Source: Paenibacillus sp. JNUCC-31 (lineage in GTDB: Bacteria > Bacillota > Bacilli > Paenibacillales > Paenibacillaceae). Taken from it: a stretch of 64,000 nt of DNA. The notes below the pieces were generated by a model. It was not told the DNA's origin. It searched no databases and worked only from the letters and a program-made list of their open reading frames with translations. The position numbers were made by a program, and so were the translations under genes. Positions 1 through 8,779 of this stretch are shown here, one piece after another; the first letter of the stretch is position 1, and each line of letters begins with the position of its first letter. The stretch covers positions 2,604,001 to 2,668,000 of the forward strand of contig NZ_CP062165.1 of the NCBI RefSeq assembly GCF_014844075.1, written 5' to 3'.

Positions 1-213
1 CAGGTAAGCGTTGGTCTTGTTTTTGTAATGCTGGGCTTCCTTCTTGTTGCTGGCAGCCTTTTGCTGCTCTTTTTTGGCCGAAGCCGCCTTACTCTCCAGT
101 TGCTGAATCTGCTGATCAATATCGCTAATGCTACTCTTGGCATATCCGTCAGAAGGTTGAAGCGTCAAACTGGCCAATAACGTTAAAGCCAGCAGCGAAG
201 CTGTTTTTTTCAA
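1..213 (-). CDS. Peptidoglycan hydrolase or activator (FtsEX partner type), N-terminus only
   Basis: Only the first 71 codons lie in the window. The protein opens with a lipophilic signal peptide (KKTASLLALTLLASLTL) followed by a Lys/Gln/Ala-rich segment (SISDIDQQIQQLESKAASAKKEQ) typical of the N-terminal coiled coil of PcsB/CwlO/EnvC-type wall hydrolases. Its place directly downstream of ftsEX fits: in Bacillota FtsEX controls a coiled-coil wall hydrolase, and a family M23 metallopeptidase is the usual gene here. The catalytic domain is outside the window, so the enzyme class is inferred. I chose the TTG at 213 because a GGGGGAT ribosome binding site precedes it; an in-frame ATG at 228 lacks a properly spaced site. 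Confidence 0.7.
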   Translation of the reverse strand, partial: MKKTASLLALTLLASLTLQPSDGYAKSSISDIDQQIQQLESKAASAKKEQQKAASNKKEAQHYKNKTNAYL

Positions 214-241
214 AATGTGATCCCCCATCCTATGAATTCAC

Positions 242-288
242 AAGAAAGCAACCTGCACAGGTGGTGAACAGCATGTTCTTGCTTTCTT
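242..288. repeat. Nested inverted repeat in the ftsX-hydrolase spacer
   Basis: Arms AAGAAAGCAA (242-251) and TTGCTTTCTT (279-288) enclose a smaller GAACA/TGTTC hairpin. There is no U-tract on either strand, so this is more likely an mRNA processing or stability hairpin between ftsX and the downstream gene than a terminator. Confidence 0.4.
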
Positions 289-364
289 TACACTAAAGAC
301 TCCGTCATTACTACATATCGTCAAACAGTGTTCAGTTGTGAACCTGCTATGTCATTCTTTTCGA

Positions 365-1282
365 TTAAACGTTAAGAGACTTGCGGATGGACAATGTGCT
401 TCCCAAAATTCCAACCAACACACCAAGTCCGATCAACAGTGTTCCAAACAATAGCCAAATATCACCGAGTGGAATCAAATTAAGCATCTGCATAAATACA
501 TCCTGACCAATCGTAGCCATCAAACGGCTATATCCGAAGAACAGAACGGCTACCGTAATGGCCGAACCGATCAGTCCAATCAATGCCCCTTCGATAAAGA
601 ATGGCCAACGAATGAAGGTATTGGTTGCCCCAACCAGCTTCATGATACCGATCTCCCGGCGCCGTGCCAGAATCGTTACGCGAATCGTATTCGAGATCAG
701 GAACATGGACATTAGAGCCAGTCCCCCGACAAAAATAAATCCGATATTCCGGACAAGCTTCGTAAATTTGAACAACACTTCCACCGTTTCCTTGCCGTAA
801 TTCACTTTCATGATTGGCTTCTCCGGATGTTTATCGTTCAATGCTTCAATTTTTTGCGCCACAAAAGTGACGGTTTCCGGTTCAATGACCTCTACTTCAA
901 TGGTCTCCGGCAGTGGATTGTTATCCACATCGAAACCGCTCAGCACATTGTCTGCACTTTCGCCAAGACGTTCACGGAACTCTTTGAGTCCTTCCTCTTT
1001 GGAGACAAAACGAATTTCACTGACTTCAGGCATGGCACTGATCTCCTGCTCCAGCGTGTTACGCAGGTTCTCATCCACATTCAGCTCAAGAAACGTACTG
1101 ATCTCGACCTGACTGTCCACCTGGTTGGCCATGGAATTCACATTGAGCACCAGCAGCATGAACACACCCAAAATAAGCAGTGACACGATAATGGACATGA
1201 TGGAGGCCACGGACATCCAGCCGTTGCGGAATACGTTTTTGAATCCCTCCCGCAAATGGCGCAAGAGAGTACTAAAATTCAT
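365..1282 (-). CDS. ftsX: Cell division ABC transporter permease-like protein FtsX
   Basis: FtsX is the membrane subunit of the FtsEX complex, which couples ATP hydrolysis in the cytosol to activation of wall hydrolases outside. The 305-residue protein has the expected plan: a cytoplasmic N-terminal stretch, TM1 about residues 23-47, a large extracellular domain about 50-175, then TM2 (about 178-204), TM3 (about 224-250) and TM4 (about 273-297). The ARRREIGIMKLVGAT segment after TM2 is the coupling region characteristic of FtsX/MacB permeases. It overlaps the end of ftsE by 11 bases, so the two are translationally coupled. The next gene downstream encodes a coiled-coil wall protein, consistent with the regulated hydrolase. 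Confidence 0.96.
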   Translation of the reverse strand: MNFSTLLRHLREGFKNVFRNGWMSVASIMSIIVSLLILGVFMLLVLNVNSMANQVDSQVEISTFLELNVDENLRNTLEQEISAMPEVSEIRFVSKEEGLKEFRERLGESADNVLSGFDVDNNPLPETIEVEVIEPETVTFVAQKIEALNDKHPEKPIMKVNYGKETVEVLFKFTKLVRNIGFIFVGGLALMSMFLISNTIRVTILARRREIGIMKLVGATNTFIRWPFFIEGALIGLIGSAITVAVLFFGYSRLMATIGQDVFMQMLNLIPLGDIWLLFGTLLIGLGVLVGILGSTLSIRKSLNV

Positions 1283-1958
1283 AACCGTATTCCCCTCTCA
1301 TCTGATCCCGTACAATCTGTCCCCGTTCAATCGCAATAACCCGTTTACGCATCGTATTGACGATATCTTTGTTGTGGGTTGCCATAACAATGGTTGTCCC
1401 CCGGAAATTAATCTCATCCAGCAGTTGCATAATCCCCCAAGACGTCTCCGGATCCAGATTCCCCGTAGGCTCGTCCGCAATAATGACAGACGGATTGTTC
1501 ACGATGGCACGTGCGATGGCAATACGCTGCTGTTCCCCACCCGACAACTGTGAAGGTTCACGGTTCGCCTTGCTGCGCAGTCCCACCAGATCAAGCACTT
1601 CCATCACTCGCTTCTTGATGTGACGCTTCGGCGCTTCAATAACTTCCATGGCGAATGCCACGTTCTCAAATGCCGTCATGCGTGGCAGCAGACGGAAATC
1701 CTGGAACACAACGCCGATATTACGGCGCACATAAGGGATCTTACGTGGCTTCAACTTACCGATATTAAATCCGTTAATGGATATTTGTCCTTTGGTCGGA
1801 ACTTCTTCCCGGTACATCAATTTCATAAATGTCGATTTGCCTGCGCCGGATGGACCGACGATATAGACAAATTCATTGCGGTCGATCTTCACCGACACCC
1901 CTTGTAATGCGTGGGTCCCATTGGCATAGGTCTTCCACACGTCCTGCATTTCTATCAC
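1272..1958 (-). CDS. ftsE: Cell division ATP-binding protein FtsE
   Basis: FtsE is the ATPase of FtsEX. Motifs in the 228-residue form: Walker A GPSGAGKST (35-43), Q-loop Gln86, signature LSGGEQQ (138-144), Walker B with ADEPTG (about 158-166) and H-loop His195. The frame is open upstream to 1994, but the best start is GTG at 1958: GGGAAG lies 7 bases before it, the protein then begins with the family-typical (M)IEMQDVWKTY, and the length equals that of B. subtilis FtsE. Its stop overlaps ftsX. The gene diverges from the VanW-type gene; a perfect 16-bp palindrome lies in the shared spacer at 2101-2116. Confidence 0.96.
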   Translation of the reverse strand: MIEMQDVWKTYANGTHALQGVSVKIDRNEFVYIVGPSGAGKSTFMKLMYREEVPTKGQISINGFNIGKLKPRKIPYVRRNIGVVFQDFRLLPRMTAFENVAFAMEVIEAPKRHIKKRVMEVLDLVGLRSKANREPSQLSGGEQQRIAIARAIVNNPSVIIADEPTGNLDPETSWGIMQLLDEINFRGTTIVMATHNKDIVNTMRKRVIAIERGQIVRDQMRGEYGYEF

Positions 1959-2100
1959 ATCATCACTTCCCGTTGCATAGTTAGCCATTATCATTTCGAC
2001 ACAATCCCGGCATTTCCTTTAAAAAGACCTGAATTTCATCAGGGAAAATCCATTTCGCCCCTTTTTCGATGGTGAAGCATGGATACATATAAATTTTATT

Positions 2101-2116
2101 GTAACAAATTTGTTAC
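2101..2116. promoter_or_regulatory. Perfect palindrome GTAACAAATTTGTTAC in the divergent ftsE/vanW spacer
   Basis: A 16-bp perfect inverted repeat between the divergent starts of ftsE (1958) and the VanW-type gene (2211). Such dyads in divergent spacers are usually operators. Its half-site GTAACA/TGTTAC is shared with the dyad in the yhbD promoter at 7567-7584, although the spacers differ (4 versus 6 bases). The binding protein is unknown. Confidence 0.4.
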
Positions 2117-2210
2117 CTATTGAGTACCCGAAAGTTTTCCATCATTGGATCATATATATGGAAAGTGTTACGAATTGCGGAACAACAGAAGTACAAAGGA
2201 GCGTACGGAT

Positions 2211-3647
2211 ATGAAAAAAATACATTTGACAGTCATTGTGCTATTCTCAATCCTCTTGATCGGTTCCGCATCTTACGGATTACTGTACATGTACGTGAAC
2301 CAGCCTGCTCTGCCGAAAGGTGTACGTGTTGGCGAATGGTCCGTAGAGGGGATGAATCGCAAGGAGGTACAACAAGCACTGGATGAACGATTGAAACAAC
2401 TGGAGGAGTGGCCTGTCACTCTGAAGGTGGACGATCCAGCAGCCAAAACAATGACGTTCACCGCTGCCCAGACAGGTGCAAATTACAGTGCTGACGACTT
2501 CCGGGCAGCCGTAAAGCAGCTGGATGAAGGCAATCTGTGGGAGCGCGCTTATGCCCGGTATCATTTCATCCAGGAGTGGCCCCTGAAGCTGACGTATCAT
2601 TCAAAACCACTGCAAGAACAACTGAATCCTGCCTGGGAAAAGGAAAGCTTCGGTTCACCCGCGGACGCTGTCCGCCGCATTACCGCAAGTGACCAGGTAC
2701 AATACATCCCGGAAAAGGGCGTCCGCCGGATCGCCTGGGATGAACTCGCGAGCCTAATGCAGGTCAAACTGCACCGGGATTTCGCTGCACTGGAGCAAGA
2801 GGCGAAGCCGAATCCGCTGCTAATTCAGCTGCCATTGTATACACTGCAACCTGAGATAACTCTCGACTCGCTGCGCAAGGAGGGGATTGAGCGGAAGATC
2901 ATCCAGTTCTCCACCAGCCTTGGCAACAGCAGTGAAGGCCGGATACATAACGTCAGTGCAGCAGCGCAAGCCGTTAACAACATGATTTTGCCGCCTAATG
3001 GTACGTTTAATTATGAGAAGATCATCCGCAAGGCGGAGGAAGACTATGGCTTCCGGGAAGCACCAGTCATCGTGAATGGACGGTTAACCCCTGGTATTGG
3101 AGGCGGCATCTGCCAGGTATCCAGCACGGTCTATAACGCTGCCTTGTTGACCGGACTGGATATTGTCGAGCGCCGCAATCACTCCCTGCCCGTCAAATAT
3201 TTGCCAAAGGGGCTGGATGCCACATTTGCCTCAGGTTCGATTAATTTTCGATTCAAAAACAATACCGGCAAATCCTTGCTGATTCAGGCCAAAGTGGAAG
3301 GTGGAAGCTTAACAGTCAAATTTTTCGGCACCTTCCCGGAGAACGTCAGTTATGCGCTGGAATCACATACGATTGAAACGTTAAGTGCCCCCGTGAAATA
3401 TGTTGCCAGCAATGTATTGCCGGATGGAGTCCAGCAAGTGCTCCAGAACGGTCAGCCCGGGTATATTGTTGAAACGGTCCGCACCAAAAAGGTCGACGGT
3501 AAAGTTGTCGAATCCAAAACCATAACACGTGACACGTACAAAGCTCAGAATCGCCTGATTGCCCGCTCCTCTGGTCATATTAACCTGCCTGATCCTCAGG
3601 AACCCTCTATTGTGGAAGATGGCATTAGCGACACGAAGCAACCTTAA
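2211..3647 (+). CDS. VanW family protein with C-terminal G5-like domain
   Basis: A 478-residue membrane-anchored extracellular protein. Residues about 5-28 form an uncleaved signal anchor. A peptidoglycan-binding-4-like segment follows (about 35-200), then the VanW domain (about 245-375, with NGTFNYEK and GIGGGICQVSSTVYNAAL), then a G5-like domain (about 380-452, with the VESKTITRDTYKAQ stretch). B. subtilis YoaR has a similar arrangement. VanW domains occur in glycopeptide-resistance clusters, but no van genes are nearby, so a general wall-associated role is the safer reading; the biochemical function is unknown. The start at 2211 is set by AAAGGAG 8 bases upstream; the frame is open to 2145 without such a site. 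Confidence 0.88.
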   Translation: MKKIHLTVIVLFSILLIGSASYGLLYMYVNQPALPKGVRVGEWSVEGMNRKEVQQALDERLKQLEEWPVTLKVDDPAAKTMTFTAAQTGANYSADDFRAAVKQLDEGNLWERAYARYHFIQEWPLKLTYHSKPLQEQLNPAWEKESFGSPADAVRRITASDQVQYIPEKGVRRIAWDELASLMQVKLHRDFAALEQEAKPNPLLIQLPLYTLQPEITLDSLRKEGIERKIIQFSTSLGNSSEGRIHNVSAAAQAVNNMILPPNGTFNYEKIIRKAEEDYGFREAPVIVNGRLTPGIGGGICQVSSTVYNAALLTGLDIVERRNHSLPVKYLPKGLDATFASGSINFRFKNNTGKSLLIQAKVEGGSLTVKFFGTFPENVSYALESHTIETLSAPVKYVASNVLPDGVQQVLQNGQPGYIVETVRTKKVDGKVVESKTITRDTYKAQNRLIARSSGHINLPDPQEPSIVEDGISDTKQP

Positions 3648-3701
3648 ATTTAATCTCTATATCTAGTTGATCGCACTTTAGATGGAATCACGTTGCCAAA
3701 A

Positions 3702-3775
3702 TAAAAAAAAGAAAAAGACACATCTCCCGTTTCCCATACTGGGCTCCTGAGAGATGTGTCTTTGGTTTGTTGTAT
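3702..3775. terminator. Bidirectional terminator between the VanW-type gene and the MFS exporter
   Basis: Stem AAAGACACATCTC (3714-3726) pairs with GAGATGTGTCTTT (3751-3763). An A-rich tract on the left serves the minus strand and a T-rich tract on the right the plus strand. The two flanking genes converge here. Confidence 0.9.
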
Positions 3776-3812
3776 AGATTCTTATCGTTGTAACGATCAG
3801 ACTGAAACCTTT

Positions 3813-5372
3813 TTAATGTCCGCCTGTATATTCTCCCTGCTCCTCGCCAATGACCATCTTCTCCTTACCCATGAAGAACGCAGCAATTAATGCGAGCGCT
3901 GCCGGAATCGCAGCCCAAGCAAAGAGCTGCACGATGGAGGAAGACAATGCATGCGTAATGGCATCCAGCACCTGTGGCGGGATCGCCTTTCTCAGCTCTG
4001 GCGACAGCAACGCATGCGGATCGCTCAGATCCACTCCCTGAGGTACACCGCCTGCTGGAGCACCGGCGCTACCCGCTTCCGCCGCTGATCCGGCGAGGGC
4101 ATCGTTCATTTTGCGCGTAAATACCTGGCTCTGCACGATACCAAAGATCGTAATCCCCATCGTCATGCCGAGTGACCGCAAAAAGTTAAGCGTGGAACTC
4201 GCAGCACCGCGTCTTTGCGGTTCAAACGAGTTCATGGCTGCATTGCTAAGCACCGAGAACGAAGCTCCAACACCAAGACCTATCATCACCATGTAAATAC
4301 GTATCGTCCAGAGGGAAGAACCCTCATCCAGTGTGGTTAACAACCCGAGGCCAACGACCAGCAGGGCCAATGTAGGAATCATAATGTTACGATACTTGAT
4401 TTTGGTCATGAGTACCCCACCCATAGAGGCGGTTACGACAGAACCCAGCATCATGGGCAGCAGAACGAGTCCGGAATTGGTCGCTTTGCCGCCGAGCACG
4501 CCCTGAATAAAGATCGGAATGTACACGGATGCCGTAATAAATGCCGCGCCACTGAACATGCCAATGACGTTACTGGACCAGTACACCCGGTTGCGGAACA
4601 TGCCGAAGGAGATAATCGGTTCCTTGGCTCTTGTTTCCGCAAACAGGAAAAGCAGCGCCAGCACTACAAATCCGGCAAACAATCCGATAATCTGCCACGA
4701 TCCCCAGGCGTATGTTTTGCCACCCAGCTCAAGACCGAAGATCAGACAAACCACAGCACCAATCAGCGTCACTGCACCCAGCCAATCAATCTGTTGGGAC
4801 TGATGCTGATGAGATTCTTTGTAGAAAAATGCAATAAACACAAATGCAACCAGGCCAAGCGGCAGATTGATATAAAATACCCATTCCCATGTCGCATACT
4901 GTGTAATGTAAGCACCCAGCAGCGGACCGAATACGCTGGACAAGCCAAACACAGCTCCAAACAAACCGCCTAATTTGCCCCGGGATTCAGGCGCGACCAC
5001 ATCAAACATAATGGTAAAGGCAATCGGCACCAATGCACCTGCACCAATACCCTGAATAGCTCTGTACATCGTCAGTTCAACAATCGAAGTTGCCGTTCCG
5101 CATAATGCTGACCCAAGCATAAACACAATAATGCCAAATACAAAAAACTTCTTCCTTCCGTACATGTCGGATAATTTACCAAAGATCGGCATACCGGCCA
5201 TCTCGGCTACCATATACGCGGAGGTCACCCAGACGAACTTGTCGAGACCGCCCAGCTTCCCGACAATATCCCCCATTGCCGTTGCCACGATGGTATTGTC
5301 CATCGAAGCCATCAGTATGCTCAGCAGTAACCCTGCCAGCACCAATCCAATATTGTTTTTACGTGCAACCAT
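3813..5372 (-). CDS. MFS drug:H+ antiporter, DHA2 (14-TMS, EmrB/QacA) family
   Basis: A 519-residue integral membrane exporter. Hallmarks are the first-helix motif with DNTIVATAM (about 25-33), motif A after TM2 (GKLSDMYGRKKFF), the antiporter motif C region around GLSSVFGPLLGAYI, and enough hydrophobic segments for 14 helices. Members expel cationic drugs, bile salts or antibiotics using proton exchange; the substrate cannot be told from sequence. A hydrophilic Gly/Ala/Ser-rich loop (about residues 425-450) precedes the last helix, common in this family. The start has GGAGAG at suitable distance. No TetR or MarR regulator lies beside it, and the gene appears monocistronic, ending at the shared terminator. 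Confidence 0.92.
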   Translation of the reverse strand: MVARKNNIGLVLAGLLLSILMASMDNTIVATAMGDIVGKLGGLDKFVWVTSAYMVAEMAGMPIFGKLSDMYGRKKFFVFGIIVFMLGSALCGTATSIVELTMYRAIQGIGAGALVPIAFTIMFDVVAPESRGKLGGLFGAVFGLSSVFGPLLGAYITQYATWEWVFYINLPLGLVAFVFIAFFYKESHQHQSQQIDWLGAVTLIGAVVCLIFGLELGGKTYAWGSWQIIGLFAGFVVLALLFLFAETRAKEPIISFGMFRNRVYWSSNVIGMFSGAAFITASVYIPIFIQGVLGGKATNSGLVLLPMMLGSVVTASMGGVLMTKIKYRNIMIPTLALLVVGLGLLTTLDEGSSLWTIRIYMVMIGLGVGASFSVLSNAAMNSFEPQRRGAASSTLNFLRSLGMTMGITIFGIVQSQVFTRKMNDALAGSAAEAGSAGAPAGGVPQGVDLSDPHALLSPELRKAIPPQVLDAITHALSSSIVQLFAWAAIPAALALIAAFFMGKEKMVIGEEQGEYTGGH

Positions 5373-5444
5373 TGTACTCTATCTCTCCATTCACGCTCTA
5401 TTCATATGACTGCATTAGTATATCCGAAAAGTTGCGGTGGATAA

Positions 5445-6140
5445 TCAGTCCAAGGACCGATTGCTTTGCACCAAAACTTCCGATAGCGGATGAATTTGCA
5501 GAGAAGAGCGGTATTCCACTGTACCAATCCGGCAGCCGGGGCCAATTTTTATTTTATCCCCTCGAACAACTTCTGCCTCGGTGTACTCCAATTCGATATC
5601 GTCACCTTCGATCATTTCTACCTTGAGTACCGATTTCTGCCCCGAAAATAAACCTTCGAACAGTTTGCCCTTGCCGCTCTTCACTGAAATGATAGATCCA
5701 CCCATTTCCCTGACCTCGGATGGCCCCATGATTCTGAGTGTCATTTGTTCGGCGCTGAGCATACCTGCTATCGTAAAACGGCCGTTTAGCTTCATATCCT
5801 CCACCTGACAATCGCCTGACACATGAAACTCCCCTACCACTTTCATATGTTCAGCTTTTGCATGTAGGTTAGGAGCATAATTGCCCTCCTGATCTTCGTC
5901 GCCGGCAGCAGCCCGCTCTTTCAGGGTAAGGGTTCCCGTAATTTTGATATCGGTTGATTCAAGAGATCCATATATAACCGATGTGCCAGTACATTTGAAT
6001 TGATCACACAACAGATTATCGTTAAATGAGGAATCCCCCACTACCTTGACCTTTCCGTACACACCACCAGAAGAACTGCCGTCGCCGATGATGCTAATAT
6101 CATGTTTTTTATCCATTGAACTCGCAAAATGGTTATTCAA
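5445..6140 (-). CDS. yhbF: Bactofilin-type polymer-forming protein, second copy (YhbF/BacF-like)
   Basis: A beta-helix-rich protein of the bactofilin kind: repeated short strands with alternating hydrophobic residues and Gly turns (VYGKVKVVGDSSF, SVIYGSLESTDIKITG). It is homologous to the preceding gene product and both end with the same pattern, ExDDIELExTEAEVVRGDKIKIGPGC. In B. subtilis the yhbD-yhbE-yhbF operon has this order, and YhbE/YhbF (BacE/BacF) are reported bactofilins needed for flagellar assembly. The start is uncertain: the open frame runs to a TTG at 6170; TTG at 6140 or GTG at 6149 have AAAGGG or GGAG upstream; ATG at 6116 begins the conserved MDKKHDISIIG. I give 6140 as a compromise. 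Confidence 0.8.
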   Translation of the reverse strand: MNNHFASSMDKKHDISIIGDGSSSGGVYGKVKVVGDSSFNDNLLCDQFKCTGTSVIYGSLESTDIKITGTLTLKERAAAGDEDQEGNYAPNLHAKAEHMKVVGEFHVSGDCQVEDMKLNGRFTIAGMLSAEQMTLRIMGPSEVREMGGSIISVKSGKGKLFEGLFSGQKSVLKVEMIEGDDIELEYTEAEVVRGDKIKIGPGCRIGTVEYRSSLQIHPLSEVLVQSNRSLD

Positions 6141-6173
6141 ACCGATCACATCCCTTTCGCTCCAAATCAAAAA

Positions 6174-6899
6174 TTAAATTTGCTGACTGCTGCCCACCTT
6201 GGCATCCCGATCTACCTCAAGCTCACCCGAATATTCGACCAATCTGATGTTACAGCCGCGACCGATATGAACCTTGTTGCCACGAACAATGTCTGCCTCA
6301 GTATCTTCCAGCATGATTTCATCCCCCTCAATCAAGGATGTCTTGAATGAAGGTGTACCGCCCAGGCCAATACTTTTCCAAAAACCAGTCTGTTCCTTAC
6401 GACGAATATCAATGCGTTCCCCGCCGATCTCTTTGGCCGAAGAGGATGTATGCAGCCTGATCTCAACCGTTCCCGCATTCAGGAAGCCACTGATTTTAAT
6501 ATTGCCCTGTACGTTCAGGGACTCACACTGTACGTCGCCTTCGATATCGATCACGCCGCCAATATCGATTCGTTCTCCATCCACTCGTCCGCGTACGGTA
6601 CACTTTCCGTTCACTTCAAGCTCTGGGCTGCGGAGATCTCCGTTAATAGTGGTCAACCCATCCACACGAACACGAGAACTGATCAAGGGGCCATTCAGGG
6701 TGCACATGCCATTGATCGTTGCACTTTCTGCACTCAAAGATCCATGCATCTTCAATGTCCCATTCACATTAAGAGAGGTACAGTCCAGGTTACCGTTTAC
6801 CTTAGCCATGCCATCAATGGATACCCGGTGAAATTCCCCGCCTGCCGTTTGGCTCAAGCCTGCTACGTTCAGATCATTTCGCAAATTTCGTTCCTCCAT
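6174..6899 (-). CDS. yhbE: Bactofilin-type polymer-forming protein, first copy (YhbE/BacE-like)
   Basis: A 241-residue protein made almost wholly of short beta-strand repeats of bactofilin type (VNGNLDCTSLNVNGTLKMHG and similar), which polymerise without nucleotide into filaments or patches under the membrane. The C-terminal third (GDEIMLEDTEADIVRGNKVHIGRGC) matches the end of the downstream protein, so the two are tandem paralogues. AAGGAGAGG lies upstream of the ATG. It sits between the yhbD-type regulator (15 bases away) and yhbF, the B. subtilis order, which suggests a role in flagellar or envelope assembly; that is inference from synteny. Confidence 0.85.
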   Translation of the reverse strand: MEERNLRNDLNVAGLSQTAGGEFHRVSIDGMAKVNGNLDCTSLNVNGTLKMHGSLSAESATINGMCTLNGPLISSRVRVDGLTTINGDLRSPELEVNGKCTVRGRVDGERIDIGGVIDIEGDVQCESLNVQGNIKISGFLNAGTVEIRLHTSSSAKEIGGERIDIRRKEQTGFWKSIGLGGTPSFKTSLIEGDEIMLEDTEADIVRGNKVHIGRGCNIRLVEYSGELEVDRDAKVGSSQQI

Positions 6900-6913
6900 A
6901 TATGATCCTCTCC

Positions 6914-7537
6914 TTATCCCAATTTGAGTTTTAATTCTTCCATAAACGTGCCCATAGGCTGCCTTAGAACCACCTTCACACCATTGTCAAAATAAAACTC
7001 CGTTCCTGCCGCCACCAGCATGAATGATGGAACACCCATCTTGCGAATAAGGACCAGCTCGCTTGGTCTGCCAGTGAAACGATAATAATGTTCAGACATC
7101 ACATCGATCAGCAACGCACCCTCCTGCCGAGTTATATCTCCGCACATTAACAGCTTATCAAGTACATACAGCATCATAATCTGTTCCAATGCATACAGCG
7201 GTCGTTCCTGATGTGCTTCTTTCAACAGATCGAGCGATATTTGCGAAACAATGTTTCGCTCCACCAGTTGTTGAGCAGACATTTCCACTTCACCCAATGT
7301 AGGCGAAAATACGTCTGCAAGCTCATCCAGTGACAATCCATCCTTCATATTGAGTATCTTGTCAATCCGCAATAATATCTGTTGTTTCGGAAAAAAGGTC
7401 TCCTGTCCGGTATAGGACGACTTCCGAATAAACCATTCTTCCGGAATTAGATTTTTCCGCTTCCAGCGGTATAACTGGCCGTAGGAGATTCCCGTCAGGT
7501 CCAGCAATTCTTTTTTGGAGATCAAATCATCGGTCAT
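6914..7537 (-). CDS. yhbD: MerR-like HTH protein, YhbD/DUF4004 family
   Basis: A 207-residue protein that opens with a MerR-type winged helix: ISKKELLDLTGISYGQLYRWKRKNLIPEEWF (residues about 6-36) is the DNA-recognition region, followed by the wing segment around FFPKQQILLRIDKI. The rest is a helical domain without the cysteine metal sites of classical MerR proteins, so no metal role is implied. It is first gene of the bactofilin operon. AAAGGGGG precedes the ATG by 8 bases. Its own promoter carries a dyad in the spacer between -35 and -10, the geometry of MerR-family autoregulation, so it probably controls this operon. Confidence 0.85.
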   Translation of the reverse strand: MTDDLISKKELLDLTGISYGQLYRWKRKNLIPEEWFIRKSSYTGQETFFPKQQILLRIDKILNMKDGLSLDELADVFSPTLGEVEMSAQQLVERNIVSQISLDLLKEAHQERPLYALEQIMMLYVLDKLLMCGDITRQEGALLIDVMSEHYYRFTGRPSELVLIRKMGVPSFMLVAAGTEFYFDNGVKVVLRQPMGTFMEELKLKLG

Positions 7538-7843
7538 ATATGGTCCCCCTTTATATTGAAATCAGTGTAACATAACATTGTTACGTTGTAAAGCAGGCGA
7601 AGAACATTGTGAATTGAACCACCGTTTTCTATTCCTATCTCCTGCTCCCACATAAAAATTCACATATTTTCGGAAGCGTTTACTTTCCTCTCCCTACAGT
7701 GGACCTTGTTGTTGCATCGGAAGAGATTTACGTATAACCTGTTTACTATAAACACTTTGGAGCCATGACAGCTCCAGCTTCCATCCCTTGTATCAAATTC
7801 AGAACACTTCGACAATGAATTATGAAAGGGGTTACTTTAGCAC
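7538..7843. other. Divergent spacer between yhbD and the esterase gene
   Basis: About 300 bases without a gene. It holds the yhbD promoter at its left end and a weak catabolite-response-like sequence CGGAAGCGTTTACT (7671-7684), which matches the cre core AAGCGTTTAC but departs from consensus at the outer bases. No RNA gene or terminator was seen. Confidence 0.4.
7564..7592 (-). promoter_or_regulatory. yhbD-yhbE-yhbF promoter with a dyad in the spacer
   Basis: On the minus strand, -35 TTTACA (7587-7592), a 17-base spacer and -10 TACACT (7564-7569). The inverted repeat GTAACATAACATTGTTAC (7567-7584; perfect 6-bp arms, 6-base centre) fills the spacer. MerR-type activators bind dyads between -35 and -10, and the first gene is MerR-like, which suggests autoregulation. 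Confidence 0.6.
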
Positions 7844-8632
7844 ATGGCACTTATTCAATGTAATTTTTACTCGGACACGCTTGGTCTAAGCACCAGCATG
7901 CATGTTATCCTGCCACAACAAACCCACAATCAGATTGGTATGGAGAACGTATCAGGTCAAGGACTGCATCCCACACTGTATCTGCTGCACGGTCTATCGG
8001 ACGATGACTCTATCTGGCTTCGCCGCACATCCATTGAACGATACGTCGCTGACTTGGGGATTGCTGTGGTCATGCCTCAAGTGCATCGCAGCTTCTACAC
8101 GGACATGGTTGAGGGAGGATCGTATTGGACCTTCATCAGTGAGGAACTGCCCACCATCGCCCGCTCTTTCTTCCCGTTATCGCATCAAAGGGAGGATAAC
8201 TTCGTTGCCGGCTTATCTATGGGGGGCTACGGTGCATTTAAACTAGCTCTTCGTAAACCAGATCAATATGCTGCGGCAGCAAGTTTATCCGGGGCACTCG
8301 ACATGAAAGCGCATATGGATAATATGAATTCCAGCCCACTCTGGCGGGCCGAAATGGAACGTATCTTTGGGCCGAAGATTGCAGGCTCGGAGAACGACCT
8401 GCTCCAACTACTGAAGGAGAACCAAGCGAGCAGTGGACCTCAGCCATTGCTCTATCAATGCTGCGGGACGGAAGACTTCCTGTATGATCAGAATCAATCC
8501 TTCCGTGAAGCCTGTGCGCAGACCGATCTCCAATTGACCTATGAGGAGGAACCTGGTGAACATGAGTGGGGCTATTGGGACAAGAAGATTCAGAATGTAT
8601 TGAAATGGTTGCCTCTGCGAGAGCGTAAATAA
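7844..8632 (+). CDS. Alpha/beta-hydrolase esterase, EstA (tributyrin esterase)/esterase D-like
   Basis: A 262-residue cytosolic serine esterase. The nucleophile elbow GLSMGGYG places Ser125; Asp211 ([10 protein letters not shown]) and His240 ([10 protein letters not shown]) complete the triad in the usual order and spacing. The oxyanion region is [10 protein letters not shown] (45-54). The closest described family is the lactococcal EstA/S-formylglutathione hydrolase-like group, which cleaves short acyl esters; the true substrate here is unknown, and acetylated sugars are possible. It is a single gene on the plus strand, with a weak cre-like sequence 160 bases upstream and a strong shared terminator downstream. 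GAAAGGGG precedes the ATG. Confidence 0.85.
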   Translation: MALIQCNFYSDTLGLSTSMHVILPQQTHNQIGMENVSGQGLHPTLYLLHGLSDDDSIWLRRTSIERYVADLGIAVVMPQVHRSFYTDMVEGGSYWTFISEELPTIARSFFPLSHQREDNFVAGLSMGGYGAFKLALRKPDQYAAAASLSGALDMKAHMDNMNSSPLWRAEMERIFGPKIAGSENDLLQLLKENQASSGPQPLLYQCCGTEDFLYDQNQSFREACAQTDLQLTYEEEPGEHEWGYWDKKIQNVLKWLPLRERK

Positions 8633-8704
8633 AAAAAATCCAGTGGAACCCGCCAATCCATACTCAAGTAGAACGGTTCATTCACTAAAAGATCGTGAGT
8701 CTAC

Positions 8705-8757
8705 AAACCAAAAAAAGCAGGCCTGAGAAAAATCTCTCTGCCTGCTTTTTTTGGTTT
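8705..8757. terminator. Bidirectional terminator between the esterase gene and argH
   Basis: Perfect 18-bp stem: arms 8705-8722 and 8740-8757 with GCAGGC/GCCTGC at the closed end and A7/T7 tracts built into the arms. It serves both the esterase gene (plus) and the arg operon (minus). Confidence 0.93.
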
Positions 8758-8779
8758 TATTTCAAAAGGTGCCTTAAAA

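Noticed and set aside
7671..7684. Catabolite-response element for the esterase
   Set aside because: The core matches but outer bases do not; far upstream with no promoter seen, so recorded only as weak.
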